Below the pieces are notes generated by a model. It had not been told where the DNA came from. It ran no database searches and saw only the letters and a list, made by a program, of their open reading frames with translations. Below, one piece after another: positions 1 to 6,980 of a stretch of 11,108 nucleotides of DNA. Every line of letters starts with the position of its first letter. Position 1 is the first letter of the stretch. The DNA is from Burkholderiaceae bacterium (GTDB lineage: Bacteria; Pseudomonadota; Gammaproteobacteria; Burkholderiales; Burkholderiaceae). A program made the translations under genes and the position numbers. The stretch is from positions 1 through 11,108 of the forward strand of contig CANCBK010000060.1 in assembly GCA_947374315.1 (NCBI GenBank), written 5' to 3'.

Positions 1-190
1 TTACCTTGCCATCGCTACGGGTATAAATCATGTCCCCATTGCCAAAGCCTGACTTCTTGGCATGGCAGGCATAGCATTTCTGCTGATCAATTGCCATCCC
101 ACTGGAAATATCTGGAGATGAGTAAGCGGGCATATGCAGGGCTAGAAGCACCAAGAATCCATAAGCAAGTCGTTGTAGCGGTAATTTCAC
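1..190 (-). CDS. Secreted monoheme c-type cytochrome, 3' end missing
   Basis: Translating the minus strand from a GTG at 188-190 gives 63 codons that run off the left edge, so the C-terminus is missing. The N-terminus has two basic residues, a hydrophobic stretch (about residues 8-20) and a likely signal-peptidase site near the Ala-Tyr-Ser that follows. A single heme-binding motif CYACH follows at about residues 39-43. This is the layout of a small exported class I cytochrome c, and the family would place a Met axial ligand in the unseen part. An in-frame TGA at 197-199 blocks any start further upstream, and GTG is the only nearby start that keeps the signal peptide. There is no clear Shine-Dalgarno sequence. 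As the last visible gene of the sox series it may accept electrons from SoxAX or SoxCD, or serve the hydrolase next to it; that role is inferred. Confidence 0.75.
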   Translation of the reverse strand, partial: MKLPLQRLAYGFLVLLALHMPAYSSPDISSGMAIDQQKCYACHAKKSGFGNGDMIYTRSDGKV

Positions 191-198
191 TAGAAATC

Positions 199-222
199 AG
201 TCATTTAGCCAAATAAATGACT
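199..222. repeat. Perfect 9-bp inverted repeat before the cytochrome gene
   Basis: The arms AGTCATTTA (199-207) and TAAATGACT (214-222) are perfectly complementary around a 6-base loop. The element lies in the 60-base gap between the SoxH-like gene and the cytochrome gene and ends 8 bases before the GTG start, where a ribosome-binding site would be expected. It is AT-rich and lacks a following T-run, so it does not look like a rho-independent terminator. It could be an operator, an RNA hairpin affecting translation or stability, or chance. Confidence 0.5.
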
Positions 223-250
223 ATTTTAAAGCCCAGACGATAAATCTGCC

Positions 251-1207
251 CTACTCCGCCTGAATGGAGAGATAGACGTTATAAGCGTTCATGTGATTTG
301 CCGCCTTAAATAAGGGCATGCCATCGTATTCAGACCAATCCGCCTGTTTGTAAGCCTCATCGAAAGGATCTAGATTAATGGCAGCCTTAGACATTGATTC
401 TCTAAGATATTTCAGGTAGTTCCGTGTGAAGGCAATATCTTCAGTTGGCTGTATTGAGTAATCTCCATGCCCGGGAATCACGATTTTGGGATTGAGCTGC
501 TCTATAGCATCTAAGGCAGATAACCACCCTTTGCTATCTGCGCTACCCACAAAGGGGATGCGACCCCGAAACACTAAATCCCCGGCAAACAAGACCCCTT
601 CGGACGGAACAAAAATCATTAAATCTTCGGGCGTATGGGCTGGCCCTACCCTACTAATTTTAAAATCCACCCCACCAATGGTCAGCGTATGATTTTGATC
701 AATCCAGATGTCGGCCGCCATGAGTTTAGTGCTTGAATTAACCCATGGGGCAAAATCCACTCGGGAGGCGCTTAATCTTTGCCTAGCCGTTTCAGAGGCT
801 AAGTAGCTCAACCCTTGATTTTGAGCATAAATCTTCGCTCCGATTTTTTTAAACTCCTGTAGACCATAAATGTGATCCGCATGGTAGTGAGTAACAATAA
901 CCGCCACTACATTTTGCGGGGTCAGCTTTTTGATTTCGGCAATCAGTTTCTTCGCAAGGATTGGCGAACCCAGTGCGTCAACAACTACAACCCCCTTGGG
1001 GGTGATGACAAAACCAGCATTGGAGATAAAGTTTTGATTTTGACTGCTACCCATCTCCGGCAAGCCCTGAACGAAATAGGTATGGGGCGCTACCTGAACT
1101 GGGTTAAGGAATGGTTTATCGGCGGTAGTTACAGCAGAAACTTTGGCCACACTACCAACGAGCAGCATACTAAAAAATGAAATTTGTAGCAAACTCACTT
1201 TACTCAT
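251..1207 (-). CDS. soxH: Secreted metallo-beta-lactamase-fold hydrolase, SoxH-like
   Basis: This 318-residue protein has an N-terminal signal peptide (hydrophobic core about residues 5-20, AxA-type site near 25) and a complete MBL fold. The metal-binding residues are all visible: the HxHxDH motif (H107, H109, D111, H112), H191 in GPAHTPED, D210 in FAGD and H247 in PGHG. It should therefore bind two zinc-type metals and act as a periplasmic hydrolase. MBL proteins of this kind occur at the 3' end of sox clusters (SoxH in Paracoccus), where their substrate is not settled; related proteins are also found near quinoprotein dehydrogenases. The gene follows the DsrE-like gene after 20 bases, and an AGAGAG sequence a few bases before the ATG can serve as ribosome-binding site. 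The fold and export call is firm. The SoxH name rests mainly on context. Confidence 0.85.
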   Translation of the reverse strand: MSKVSLLQISFFSMLLVGSVAKVSAVTTADKPFLNPVQVAPHTYFVQGLPEMGSSQNQNFISNAGFVITPKGVVVVDALGSPILAKKLIAEIKKLTPQNVVAVIVTHYHADHIYGLQEFKKIGAKIYAQNQGLSYLASETARQRLSASRVDFAPWVNSSTKLMAADIWIDQNHTLTIGGVDFKISRVGPAHTPEDLMIFVPSEGVLFAGDLVFRGRIPFVGSADSKGWLSALDAIEQLNPKIVIPGHGDYSIQPTEDIAFTRNYLKYLRESMSKAAINLDPFDEAYKQADWSEYDGMPLFKAANHMNAYNVYLSIQAE

Positions 1208-1227
1208 GAAACTCTCTGCATACAGAA

Positions 1228-1665
1228 TTAGGGTTTGATGTAAGCAAAGTGGTTCTGATATTGAAGGTCAGCAATCCGAACAACTCCAGAGGGGGTGAAG
1301 TCAGAATCAAGAATGAACTGATCTTTATTGAGATTGCGGTTTTTTAAGGTGATTTCGCAAACCTCAAAACGGACCCCGCGAGACTTCAATGCAGAGATTA
1401 GCGGAGCATACTCAATGCCATTCTTTTTATCCTTAGCGCCTTCCATCATCATATCTACGCCATTGGCATGTGTGACCACAATAATCTTGGTCTGCGGGGC
1501 AACATCTAGATGATTGCGGATATTTCGTAGACCTTTAATGCCCTGAGATTCAGCATCATCGATGTGATAAACCACTTCAGTGGGGCTGGCAGCACTCACA
1601 GAAGAGGCAATAGAGGCCAAGGAAATGAACAATGTTGACAATATAAGCTGAAGAATTTTTTTCAT
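1228..1665 (-). CDS. Secreted DsrE/DsrF-like protein
   Basis: This 145-residue protein starts with a signal peptide (two lysines, hydrophobic core about residues 5-20, cleavage likely near A25/A26). The remainder looks like a DsrE-type alpha/beta fold: a beta strand with VVYHIDD, a helix with GLRNIRNHL, a strand with IIVVTHANGV, and a segment with RGVRFEVCEITLK. It has one cysteine, C103, placed where DsrE-family proteins often carry a functional cysteine. Cytoplasmic relatives (DsrE, TusD) pass sulfur between proteins as persulfides. A periplasmic member beside soxB could bind or carry sulfur, but this is inferred. It begins 24 bases after the soxB stop and precedes the SoxH-like gene by 20 bases, so it is probably co-transcribed. 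No strong Shine-Dalgarno sequence is seen. Confidence 0.8.
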   Translation of the reverse strand: MKKILQLILSTLFISLASIASSVSAASPTEVVYHIDDAESQGIKGLRNIRNHLDVAPQTKIIVVTHANGVDMMMEGAKDKKNGIEYAPLISALKSRGVRFEVCEITLKNRNLNKDQFILDSDFTPSGVVRIADLQYQNHFAYIKP

Positions 1666-1689
1666 GATGATTGATCTTGGGACTATTGA

Positions 1690-3420
1690 TTAAAGTGAAG
1701 CCATGCCGGGATTATTGTTAATGCCCTTGATGATTGGCTCGTTAAGCTTTACAGCTTTAACCACTTTAACATCACGTAAATGTCTTTCGATCACATCCCA
1801 AATCGGCTCTCCACCCATATTCTTAGCCTCTTCGCTTACAGGAGCCCAACCAGCAACCTTGTAAGTCTTGCTGGGCTCAATATCCTTGCCATTCAAGCGC
1901 ATATCAGTTATTCGATTGCCTGCAGCTGCTGCCGGATCTATCGTGTATTGCATACCACCAACGCGGACCATATCGCCCCCTTGCTGATAATAGGGATCGG
2001 GATTGAATAAGTTATCGGCGACATCTTCAAGGATGGTCTTGATAGTTTCACCGGTCATATTGTTGATGGTGGTATATGGATAAGTAATAGCGGTTTGATC
2101 CAGCAAGTTTTCGCGGGTAATTGCTTGACCTGGCAACAGACTGGTTCCCCAGCGGAAACCTGGAGAGAACGCAATTTCTGCATTCTTCTGGGCCATCAAA
2201 CCATCCAAGATTAACTGATCAAAGCTGCCATTGAAATTACCACGACGATAGAGAAGTCCATCGGTAGTAGCCAATTTTTCGTTTAGCTTGGTTTCGTATG
2301 GCGCCCGCACTTTGGCAATCAACTGATTCATCGCAAGGTCTGCTGGGATCATATTTGAGAAAATGGGGAAAAGCTTGTAGCGGAAATCAACCGGCTTACC
2401 ACCCTTAACATCGAAATCTAGAACACCCAAGAATTTACTGTTAGAGCCTGCATTTGTAACGAGAGTTATTCCACCGGAATTCTTAACCTTGACCGGAATA
2501 GGCACGCCATCATGCGTATGACCACCCATGATTGCATCCAGGCCGCTAACGCGCGATGCCATCTTTAAATCAACATCCATGCCGTTATGAGACAGCAAAA
2601 CGACTACCTTTGCCCCTTTAGTGCGCACTTCATTAATCGTCTTCTGTAAATTCTCTTCTTGAATACCAAAAGTCCAATCAGGTGTGAAGTACCGGGGGTT
2701 TGCAATTGGTGTATATGGAAAGGCTTGGCCAATAATTGCTACCTGAATGCCGTTCTGAACCTTCATAACATAGGGATTAAATACAGAATCCCCAAAGTCT
2801 GCAGTCTTGATATTTTGAGCAATAAAAGAAACCTTGCCTTTGAAATCGCCATTGACAATATCCATCACTCGCTTCTCGCCCAAGGTCATTTCCCAGTGTG
2901 GAGTCATGACATCAACCCCCAAGAGCAATGCCGCATCAACCATGTCTTGACCATTGGTCCAAAGCGCCGTTCCAGATCCCTGCCAAGTATCGCCACCATC
3001 TAGCAATAGAGCGCCTGGTCGACTTGCTTTCATCTGCTTAATGAGCGTCGCCATATGTGCAAAGCCACCCATCTTGCCGTAATTTTGTGCTGCCGCAACG
3101 TAATCTAAATAGGTAAATGCGTGGGCATCGCGCGTACCTGCAGCAATACCATTTGCCTTGAGGAAGTACTCTCCAACCAAATGTGGCGTCCTACCCTCTT
3201 GATTGCCAATGCCAATATTTACATTGGGCTCGCGGAAGTAAATCGGTAAAAGTTGGGCATGACAATCGGTAAAATGCAGAAAATGTACATTGCCAAATTT
3301 TGGTAAATCGTAGAACTTTTGAGCAGTACTTTGAGCGCCAGCAAAATCAGACTGCAAACTCATTCCGCCTGCTGATGCAATCGCTAATGCCTGAAGAAAT
3401 TCCCGGCGATTTAATGACAT
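1690..3420 (-). CDS. soxB: Sulfate thiol esterase SoxB (sulfur-oxidising Sox system)
   Basis: SoxB is the periplasmic hydrolase that releases sulfate from the cysteine S-thiosulfonate on SoxY. The protein is 576 residues from the chosen ATG, close to the family norm. A Tat signal (NRREFLQ, residues 4-10) leads into a calcineurin-like metallophosphatase domain. Metal-binding motifs are TDCH (D52, H54), GGDTWQGS (D144), AQN (N203), LSHNG (H278) and GGHTHDG (H301, H303). The SoxB-typical HWEMTLG follows at 175-181. The C-terminal half is a 5'-nucleotidase-type domain that forms the substrate cleft. The metal is dinuclear manganese in characterised members. An in-frame ATG at 3445-3447 would add nine residues, but the ATG at 3418-3420 starts directly at the Tat signal and has GGGGAA about six bases upstream. 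The gene lies 45 bases after soxX, with a hairpin in between. Confidence 0.97.
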   Translation of the reverse strand: MSLNRREFLQALAIASAGGMSLQSDFAGAQSTAQKFYDLPKFGNVHFLHFTDCHAQLLPIYFREPNVNIGIGNQEGRTPHLVGEYFLKANGIAAGTRDAHAFTYLDYVAAAQNYGKMGGFAHMATLIKQMKASRPGALLLDGGDTWQGSGTALWTNGQDMVDAALLLGVDVMTPHWEMTLGEKRVMDIVNGDFKGKVSFIAQNIKTADFGDSVFNPYVMKVQNGIQVAIIGQAFPYTPIANPRYFTPDWTFGIQEENLQKTINEVRTKGAKVVVLLSHNGMDVDLKMASRVSGLDAIMGGHTHDGVPIPVKVKNSGGITLVTNAGSNSKFLGVLDFDVKGGKPVDFRYKLFPIFSNMIPADLAMNQLIAKVRAPYETKLNEKLATTDGLLYRRGNFNGSFDQLILDGLMAQKNAEIAFSPGFRWGTSLLPGQAITRENLLDQTAITYPYTTINNMTGETIKTILEDVADNLFNPDPYYQQGGDMVRVGGMQYTIDPAAAAGNRITDMRLNGKDIEPSKTYKVAGWAPVSEEAKNMGGEPIWDVIERHLRDVKVVKAVKLNEPIIKGINNNPGMASL

Positions 3421-3439
3421 AGTATTTCCCCAATGAAAA

Positions 3440-3455
3440 CAGGCCATGCGGCCTG
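3440..3455 (-). terminator. Hairpin with short T-run between soxX and soxB
   Basis: On the minus strand the arms CAGGCC and GGCCTG form a perfect 6-bp GC-rich stem with the 4-base loop GCAT, followed at once by TTTTC. This resembles a weak rho-independent terminator and lies between the soxX stop and the soxB start. If active it would lower, not abolish, transcription into soxB and the genes after it, since no separate soxB promoter is evident. It could instead be an mRNA stability or processing element. Confidence 0.4.
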
Positions 3456-3465
3456 CTTCGAAATG

Positions 3466-4104
3466 TTATTGATTAACAGGTGACTCTGGATCCAGTAGTA
3501 GGGCCATGACATCCTGAATTTGTTGCTCATTGAGGAGTTTAAAATGGGCAATTCGTGGCATATTGCTACAGGCGTTGTAAGCCTTGGCATTGTTAATGCG
3601 GTTCCAAGTATAGGTAACCACCTCTTTGGAGTAGCCCCGCAACTTGGCATAGCCCGTCAGCGAGGGGCCGATTGTTCCATAAGAGATTTCTTTAGGATCA
3701 ATCTGGTGACAGTTATAGCAACCGCCTCCGATCGGGGTATCTGCTTTATCCGACCAAGTCGCACCTCGGCCACTTTGCGCAATTTTTTCTCCATTTTTCC
3801 AATCGCCAATATACTTTCCATCAGTGGGTTGCTGGATAGAGTCCATATTCATTTTTTGGATTTTTTCCCGCATTGCCTCCGCTTGCTTGCTATTGGCAAA
3901 TTTAGGATCAGAGCAGAATTTTTGAGTTTCATCTTGGTCAATGCGATTCAATCCAGCAATGCCTTCAGCCCTAAAGCTGTCTTGCATCATTTTATTAAAT
4001 CTTGGATCGTTCTTTTGTTGCGCAATAGCATTTGTATTTAACGTAATTACAAGGAGGATAAATCCACCGATAGCTAAGAGTTTTTTGATGTTTGTATTTT
4101 TCAT
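3466..4104 (-). CDS. soxX: Cytochrome c subunit SoxX of the SoxAX complex
   Basis: SoxX is the electron-accepting heme subunit that pairs with SoxA in the periplasm. This protein has 212 residues with a signal peptide (lysine-rich start, hydrophobic 9-22, AIAQ cleavage near 28). A charged region of about 90 residues follows, then the cytochrome domain with CYNCH at 129-133 and the likely axial ligand M182 in SNMPRIAH, followed by the C-terminal helix ending LLLDPES. It is longer than the compact SoxX proteins because of the region before the heme domain. That region contains C64, and a further cysteine, C179, lies beside the axial Met; the two could form a disulfide. The gene follows soxA after 19 bases, with AAGG just before the ATG. 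Confidence 0.95.
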   Translation of the reverse strand: MKNTNIKKLLAIGGFILLVITLNTNAIAQQKNDPRFNKMMQDSFRAEGIAGLNRIDQDETQKFCSDPKFANSKQAEAMREKIQKMNMDSIQQPTDGKYIGDWKNGEKIAQSGRGATWSDKADTPIGGGCYNCHQIDPKEISYGTIGPSLTGYAKLRGYSKEVVTYTWNRINNAKAYNACSNMPRIAHFKLLNEQQIQDVMALLLDPESPVNQ

Positions 4105-4123
4105 AACCTTGATCTCTTATCTA

Positions 4124-4939
4124 TTAACGCTTTAAGCCAGGTGTTTCAACAGTGCCACCATTAGCATTCTTTGCCATATACATAGACAAAGCAATAGTCA
4201 CGTCCGAGCCATAGATTGGGAATGGGAAGCGTTGCTGACGGAAGCAATCATTCAGACGCTGTTGCATTGTCCAGAACTGACCACTAGAAACGCGATAAGC
4301 AGGCCAGTAACCCCAGCCTAATGTGGCGCCTTTTTGTTCCGTCAAATTAGGTAGGTCCTGCAAGCGAATGCGCTTGCCATTCTCACCATGGCAAGATGCG
4401 CAAGAAAAGTCCATCGGACCACCCTCAAAAAAGAAGGCACGCTTACCGAGGTCATACATTTCTTTTTCTTTTGGGTGAACAGTGCTCACCTTGATCTTGT
4501 CACCCTTGGATAAGGTCACCACATAAGCGACGATTGCTTCCATATCCTTTTTGGGGCCCTGCTGAAAAGGTGCATCAATCATTTCCTGCGGATTACGACC
4601 TTGAAGTACCTGCATGCAAGTCATCAAGCGGGACTCTAAATCTTGAACCTTATTGGTATCTTTAAAGTAGCGCGGCAATTGAGCCGCCGCACCTTTTACA
4701 ACACCAGGGCCTAACCCTAGATTGCACTTTTCAAGGGTTGAATTTTTTGGTCCAGCTGGTTTTTTCCATAACTCTTCACCGGCCGCCTCATATAGTTCTG
4801 CAGGATTGCCATCAGCAATCATCTCACGATATTTTGCGATATCGTCAGTAGCACTTTTTTGTGCTGACACTGATGATGTCATCGTCAATAAAGCTACTAC
4901 AAAACCAGTAGCCAACCCTAAGGTCAATTTACGCTGCAT
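4124..4939 (-). CDS. soxA: SoxA, L-cysteine S-thiosulfotransferase cytochrome subunit
   Basis: SoxA with SoxX joins thiosulfate oxidatively to the SoxY carrier cysteine. From the ATG at 4937-4939 it has 271 residues: a signal peptide (residues 1-26, ending SVSAQ), an N-terminal cytochrome-like domain and a C-terminal heme domain. Only one CxxCH is present (CASCH, 180-184). The N-terminal domain keeps C72 and C108 without a heme motif, so this is the single-heme type, where the two cysteines are expected to form a disulfide. The catalytic and heme-ligating cysteine is C232 in the conserved context QRLNDCFRQQRFP. An upstream GTG at 4958-4960 would add seven residues, but the ATG has AAGGG six bases before it and starts the signal peptide directly. 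The gene lies 56 bases after soxZ. Confidence 0.96.
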   Translation of the reverse strand: MQRKLTLGLATGFVVALLTMTSSVSAQKSATDDIAKYREMIADGNPAELYEAAGEELWKKPAGPKNSTLEKCNLGLGPGVVKGAAAQLPRYFKDTNKVQDLESRLMTCMQVLQGRNPQEMIDAPFQQGPKKDMEAIVAYVVTLSKGDKIKVSTVHPKEKEMYDLGKRAFFFEGGPMDFSCASCHGENGKRIRLQDLPNLTEQKGATLGWGYWPAYRVSSGQFWTMQQRLNDCFRQQRFPFPIYGSDVTIALSMYMAKNANGGTVETPGLKR

Positions 4940-4945
4940 TTCCTG

Positions 4946-4950
4946 CCCTT
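4946..4950 (-). promoter_or_regulatory. Ribosome-binding site deciding the soxA start
   Basis: AAGGG on the minus strand lies six bases before the ATG at 4937-4939. It favours this ATG over the in-frame GTG at 4958-4960, which would place the site inside the coding region. Confidence 0.5.
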
Positions 4951-4995
4951 TCAAAACCACGGAGGCGGTAAAGATTTATTAATGCTAAAACTAAA

Positions 4996-5304
4996 TTAAG
5001 AAGCAGTTGCTTCATCGGTACGCTTGTCACCCTTGCTATCAATCCAGGTAACGGTGATCTTGTCACCTTTAGTGCCTTTGTACTTGAAGTTCAAAAATGG
5101 ATCCTTAGAAACCGCCGTGCCAAATTGTCCATTCAATACATCCTTACCATTCGCTTTCACATTAATTGCGGTGATATGCCATGCAGGGATTAATTTTCCA
5201 GCGGCGTCTTTGCGCTGGCCAGACTCCATATCATGCTTCATCAAAATTTTTACATCTACAGTGCCACCGTTTTCAGTAGCTCTTACGCGCATTGGATCAG
5301 CCAT
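4996..5304 (-). CDS. soxZ: Thiosulfate oxidation carrier complex protein SoxZ
   Basis: SoxZ is the scaffold partner of SoxY. It has 102 residues, the usual size, and an immunoglobulin-like all-beta fold is expected from the family. Recognisable segments are the start MADPMRVRA, the central KHDMESGQRKD with IPAWHI, and the strand region FLNFKYKGTKGDKITVTW. It has no signal peptide and no cysteine; SoxZ is known to be exported folded and bound to SoxY, using the Tat signal of SoxY. The AGAGGAA sequence four to five bases before the ATG is a clear ribosome-binding site. It follows soxY after 58 bases, and the pair is expected to be made together. Confidence 0.96.
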   Translation of the reverse strand: MADPMRVRATENGGTVDVKILMKHDMESGQRKDAAGKLIPAWHITAINVKANGKDVLNGQFGTAVSKDPFLNFKYKGTKGDKITVTWIDSKGDKRTDEATAS

Positions 5305-5362
5305 TTTGTTCCTCTTTTATTCTGTTTATGAATGTATACCGTTTATTTGATGCGCTTCAGAA

Positions 5363-5815
5363 TTAACCGCCGCAACCACCGAGCGTTACTTTGACTTCTT
5401 TAACAGCCATATTCCACTTGCCATCCGCTTTTACCAAGGCATAAACATTGGATGTTTGCCCCATTTTGATGCGAGTAGTAACAAATGAGTCCGTTCCAGC
5501 AGGGATGAAAAATTGAGCAGCTAAGGCGCTTGGGTTCTTTTCAACCAAGATGGCCATTTGCTCGGCCTTCAATGTAGTTGCAATTCCAACTGGCACTACT
5601 GCGCCATTTTCAGCGATATCTGGCGCATTCAAAGTCACTGCGGATGATTTATCTGGATTGCCAGCGCCGAGAATTTTGAAAACATCATCAAGGCTCTTGC
5701 CTTCGAATGCAGCCTTATTCCATTCTTGCGCTTGCGCTACGCTAATGAGGCCTGTTGAGGCCATCAGACCAAATACTGCTGAGTACTTCAATAGACTGCG
5801 ACGCTGCTGATACAT
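5363..5815 (-). CDS. soxY: Thiosulfate oxidation sulfur-carrier protein SoxY
   Basis: SoxY carries all pathway intermediates covalently on a cysteine at the end of a flexible C-terminal arm. This 150-residue protein ends in GGCGG (146-150), the diagnostic arm, with C148 as the only cysteine and carrier residue. The N-terminus is a Tat signal (QQRRSLLKY, 3-11; hydrophobic to about 28; cleavage near AQAQ), which also exports SoxZ. The rest is the expected beta-rich domain, with VPVGI and FVTTRIKMGQTSNVYALV recognisable. A strong AAGGAG site lies five bases before the ATG. The gene lies 79 bases after soxD, one of the larger gaps in the series, and no convincing internal promoter is seen there. 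Confidence 0.97.
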   Translation of the reverse strand: MYQQRRSLLKYSAVFGLMASTGLISVAQAQEWNKAAFEGKSLDDVFKILGAGNPDKSSAVTLNAPDIAENGAVVPVGIATTLKAEQMAILVEKNPSALAAQFFIPAGTDSFVTTRIKMGQTSNVYALVKADGKWNMAVKEVKVTLGGCGG

Positions 5816-5820
5816 AAAAA

Positions 5821-5826
5821 CTCCTT
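5821..5826 (-). promoter_or_regulatory. Strong Shine-Dalgarno sequence of soxY
   Basis: AAGGAG on the minus strand, five bases before the soxY ATG, is the best-matching ribosome-binding site in the window. This fits the need for a large amount of the SoxYZ carrier compared with the enzymes. Confidence 0.6.
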
Positions 5827-5894
5827 TATTAATCTTGACCTACTTGTATTCGCTATTTTGCTTCAAAACCCATAAATAACTGCCAAATTTATAC

Positions 5895-6980
5895 TTACTT
5901 CCCACCAGATAGCACCCAAGATACCAAAGTCTTGCGATCTTCGTCCGATAGCTGAGCTTGAGGCGGCATCGGTATAGCCCCCCAGACACCAGAACCACCA
6001 GCCTTGACTTTAGCCATTAACTTATCCATGGCCCCGCTTTGCCCATCATATTTTTTAGCAATGTCTACAATTGATGGCCCAACAAGCTTGGCATTAGTGG
6101 CATGGCAAGCCGTACAGTTTTCAGTTTTAAACATGGCAGCAGGCCCTTTTGTGCTGGCTGCGTGTGTATCTGAAGCATGAGCTAAGCCCACCCCCATATC
6201 TCCAGGCAATGTTGCAAGAGGTGGCTTAGTAGAATCGGATCCGCGATAAGGGCCATACAGGCGATTTTGCTCAGCAATATTTCCGTGTGCATTACGGGCA
6301 AAATCAGGCAAAGTTGAGCCGATCTGAACAAATGGAACGCAATTATGCATACATGCCACAGCCTGAACATCTGGCTTATCAGCTGCATTCCAAAAGCCAT
6401 GTTTACGAGTCATGCCATTTCGATTAGGCATCCTCTTTTGTACCTCTGAAATATTTGCATTACTCAGAACAAAATCATCGGGAACAATCTCCCCTAGATT
6501 CAGGATGTAAGCAACCAAAGCGTAAGTATTATCTGGAGTCAACGATCTTGGCGCATTCCATGGCATCGCACGATAAATGTAATCCCATAAAGTGGACACA
6601 GTTGGCACCTTCATGAGGGTAGTTCGCTGAGGCTGCTTGCGATCGCGTAAAGATGCAACTTTGCCAGTCTTAATATCTTCAGCAGTGGTGCCACCGACAA
6701 TTGGAGTAAAGATCTCATTCGACTCTCCGAAGACGCCGTGACAGGTGGCGCATTTAGACTCCCAAAGCTCCTGACCTTGAGTCACCGAGCCGGAGCCATT
6801 TGGTAAGCCCTTAAAGTCAGGGCGGACATCAATATCCCATGCCTGAACTTCTGCAGGAGTGGCTAACCTACCGATGCCGGGATACTTTTCAGAGCTAGTT
6901 TGAGCATAGCCCACCTGAATATTAATAGCAATCAAAGTAGCTATAGCAAAGTGAACGTAGAGTTTATCCAACTTGAACAT
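5895..6980 (-). CDS. soxD: Sulfur dehydrogenase cytochrome subunit SoxD, diheme
   Basis: SoxD takes electrons from the molybdenum subunit SoxC during oxidation of SoxY-bound sulfane sulfur. From the ATG at 6978-6980 it has 361 residues: a signal peptide (1-26, ending GYAQ), a first cytochrome domain with CATCH at 77-81 and probable ligand M139 in RAMPW, a linker region with two cysteines (C210, C214), and a second cytochrome domain with CTACH at 289-293 and probable ligand M338 in PMPP. Two hemes and this length match known SoxD. The reading frame stays open further upstream to 7151, but that part lies inside soxC and lacks a signal peptide. The chosen ATG has GAGGT six bases before it. The start overlaps the soxC end by 17 bases, which suggests translational coupling. 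Confidence 0.95.
   Translation of the reverse strand: MFKLDKLYVHFAIATLIAINIQVGYAQTSSEKYPGIGRLATPAEVQAWDIDVRPDFKGLPNGSGSVTQGQELWESKCATCHGVFGESNEIFTPIVGGTTAEDIKTGKVASLRDRKQPQRTTLMKVPTVSTLWDYIYRAMPWNAPRSLTPDNTYALVAYILNLGEIVPDDFVLSNANISEVQKRMPNRNGMTRKHGFWNAADKPDVQAVACMHNCVPFVQIGSTLPDFARNAHGNIAEQNRLYGPYRGSDSTKPPLATLPGDMGVGLAHASDTHAASTKGPAAMFKTENCTACHATNAKLVGPSIVDIAKKYDGQSGAMDKLMAKVKAGGSGVWGAIPMPPQAQLSDEDRKTLVSWVLSGGK

Noticed and set aside
872..1180. Plus-strand open frame opposite the SoxH-like gene
   Set aside because: Antisense to a complete hydrolase with intact motifs; low-complexity basic sequence with no known domain.
2659..3003. Plus-strand open frame opposite soxB, with several cysteines
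   Set aside because: Antisense shadow of the conserved SoxB metal domain; no family resemblance and no start signals.
3520..4041. Long plus-strand open frame opposite soxX
   Set aside because: It lies fully antisense to a well-supported gene, has no recognisable domain or ribosome-binding site, and its composition follows from the soxX codons.
4956..4969. Second hairpin followed by a short T-run, between soxZ and soxA
   Set aside because: The stem has only five pairs including a G-T pair and just three or four T residues after it; too weak to call a terminator.
5816..5894. Possible internal promoter between soxD and soxY
   Set aside because: AT-rich, but no -35 and -10 pair with acceptable spacing could be found.
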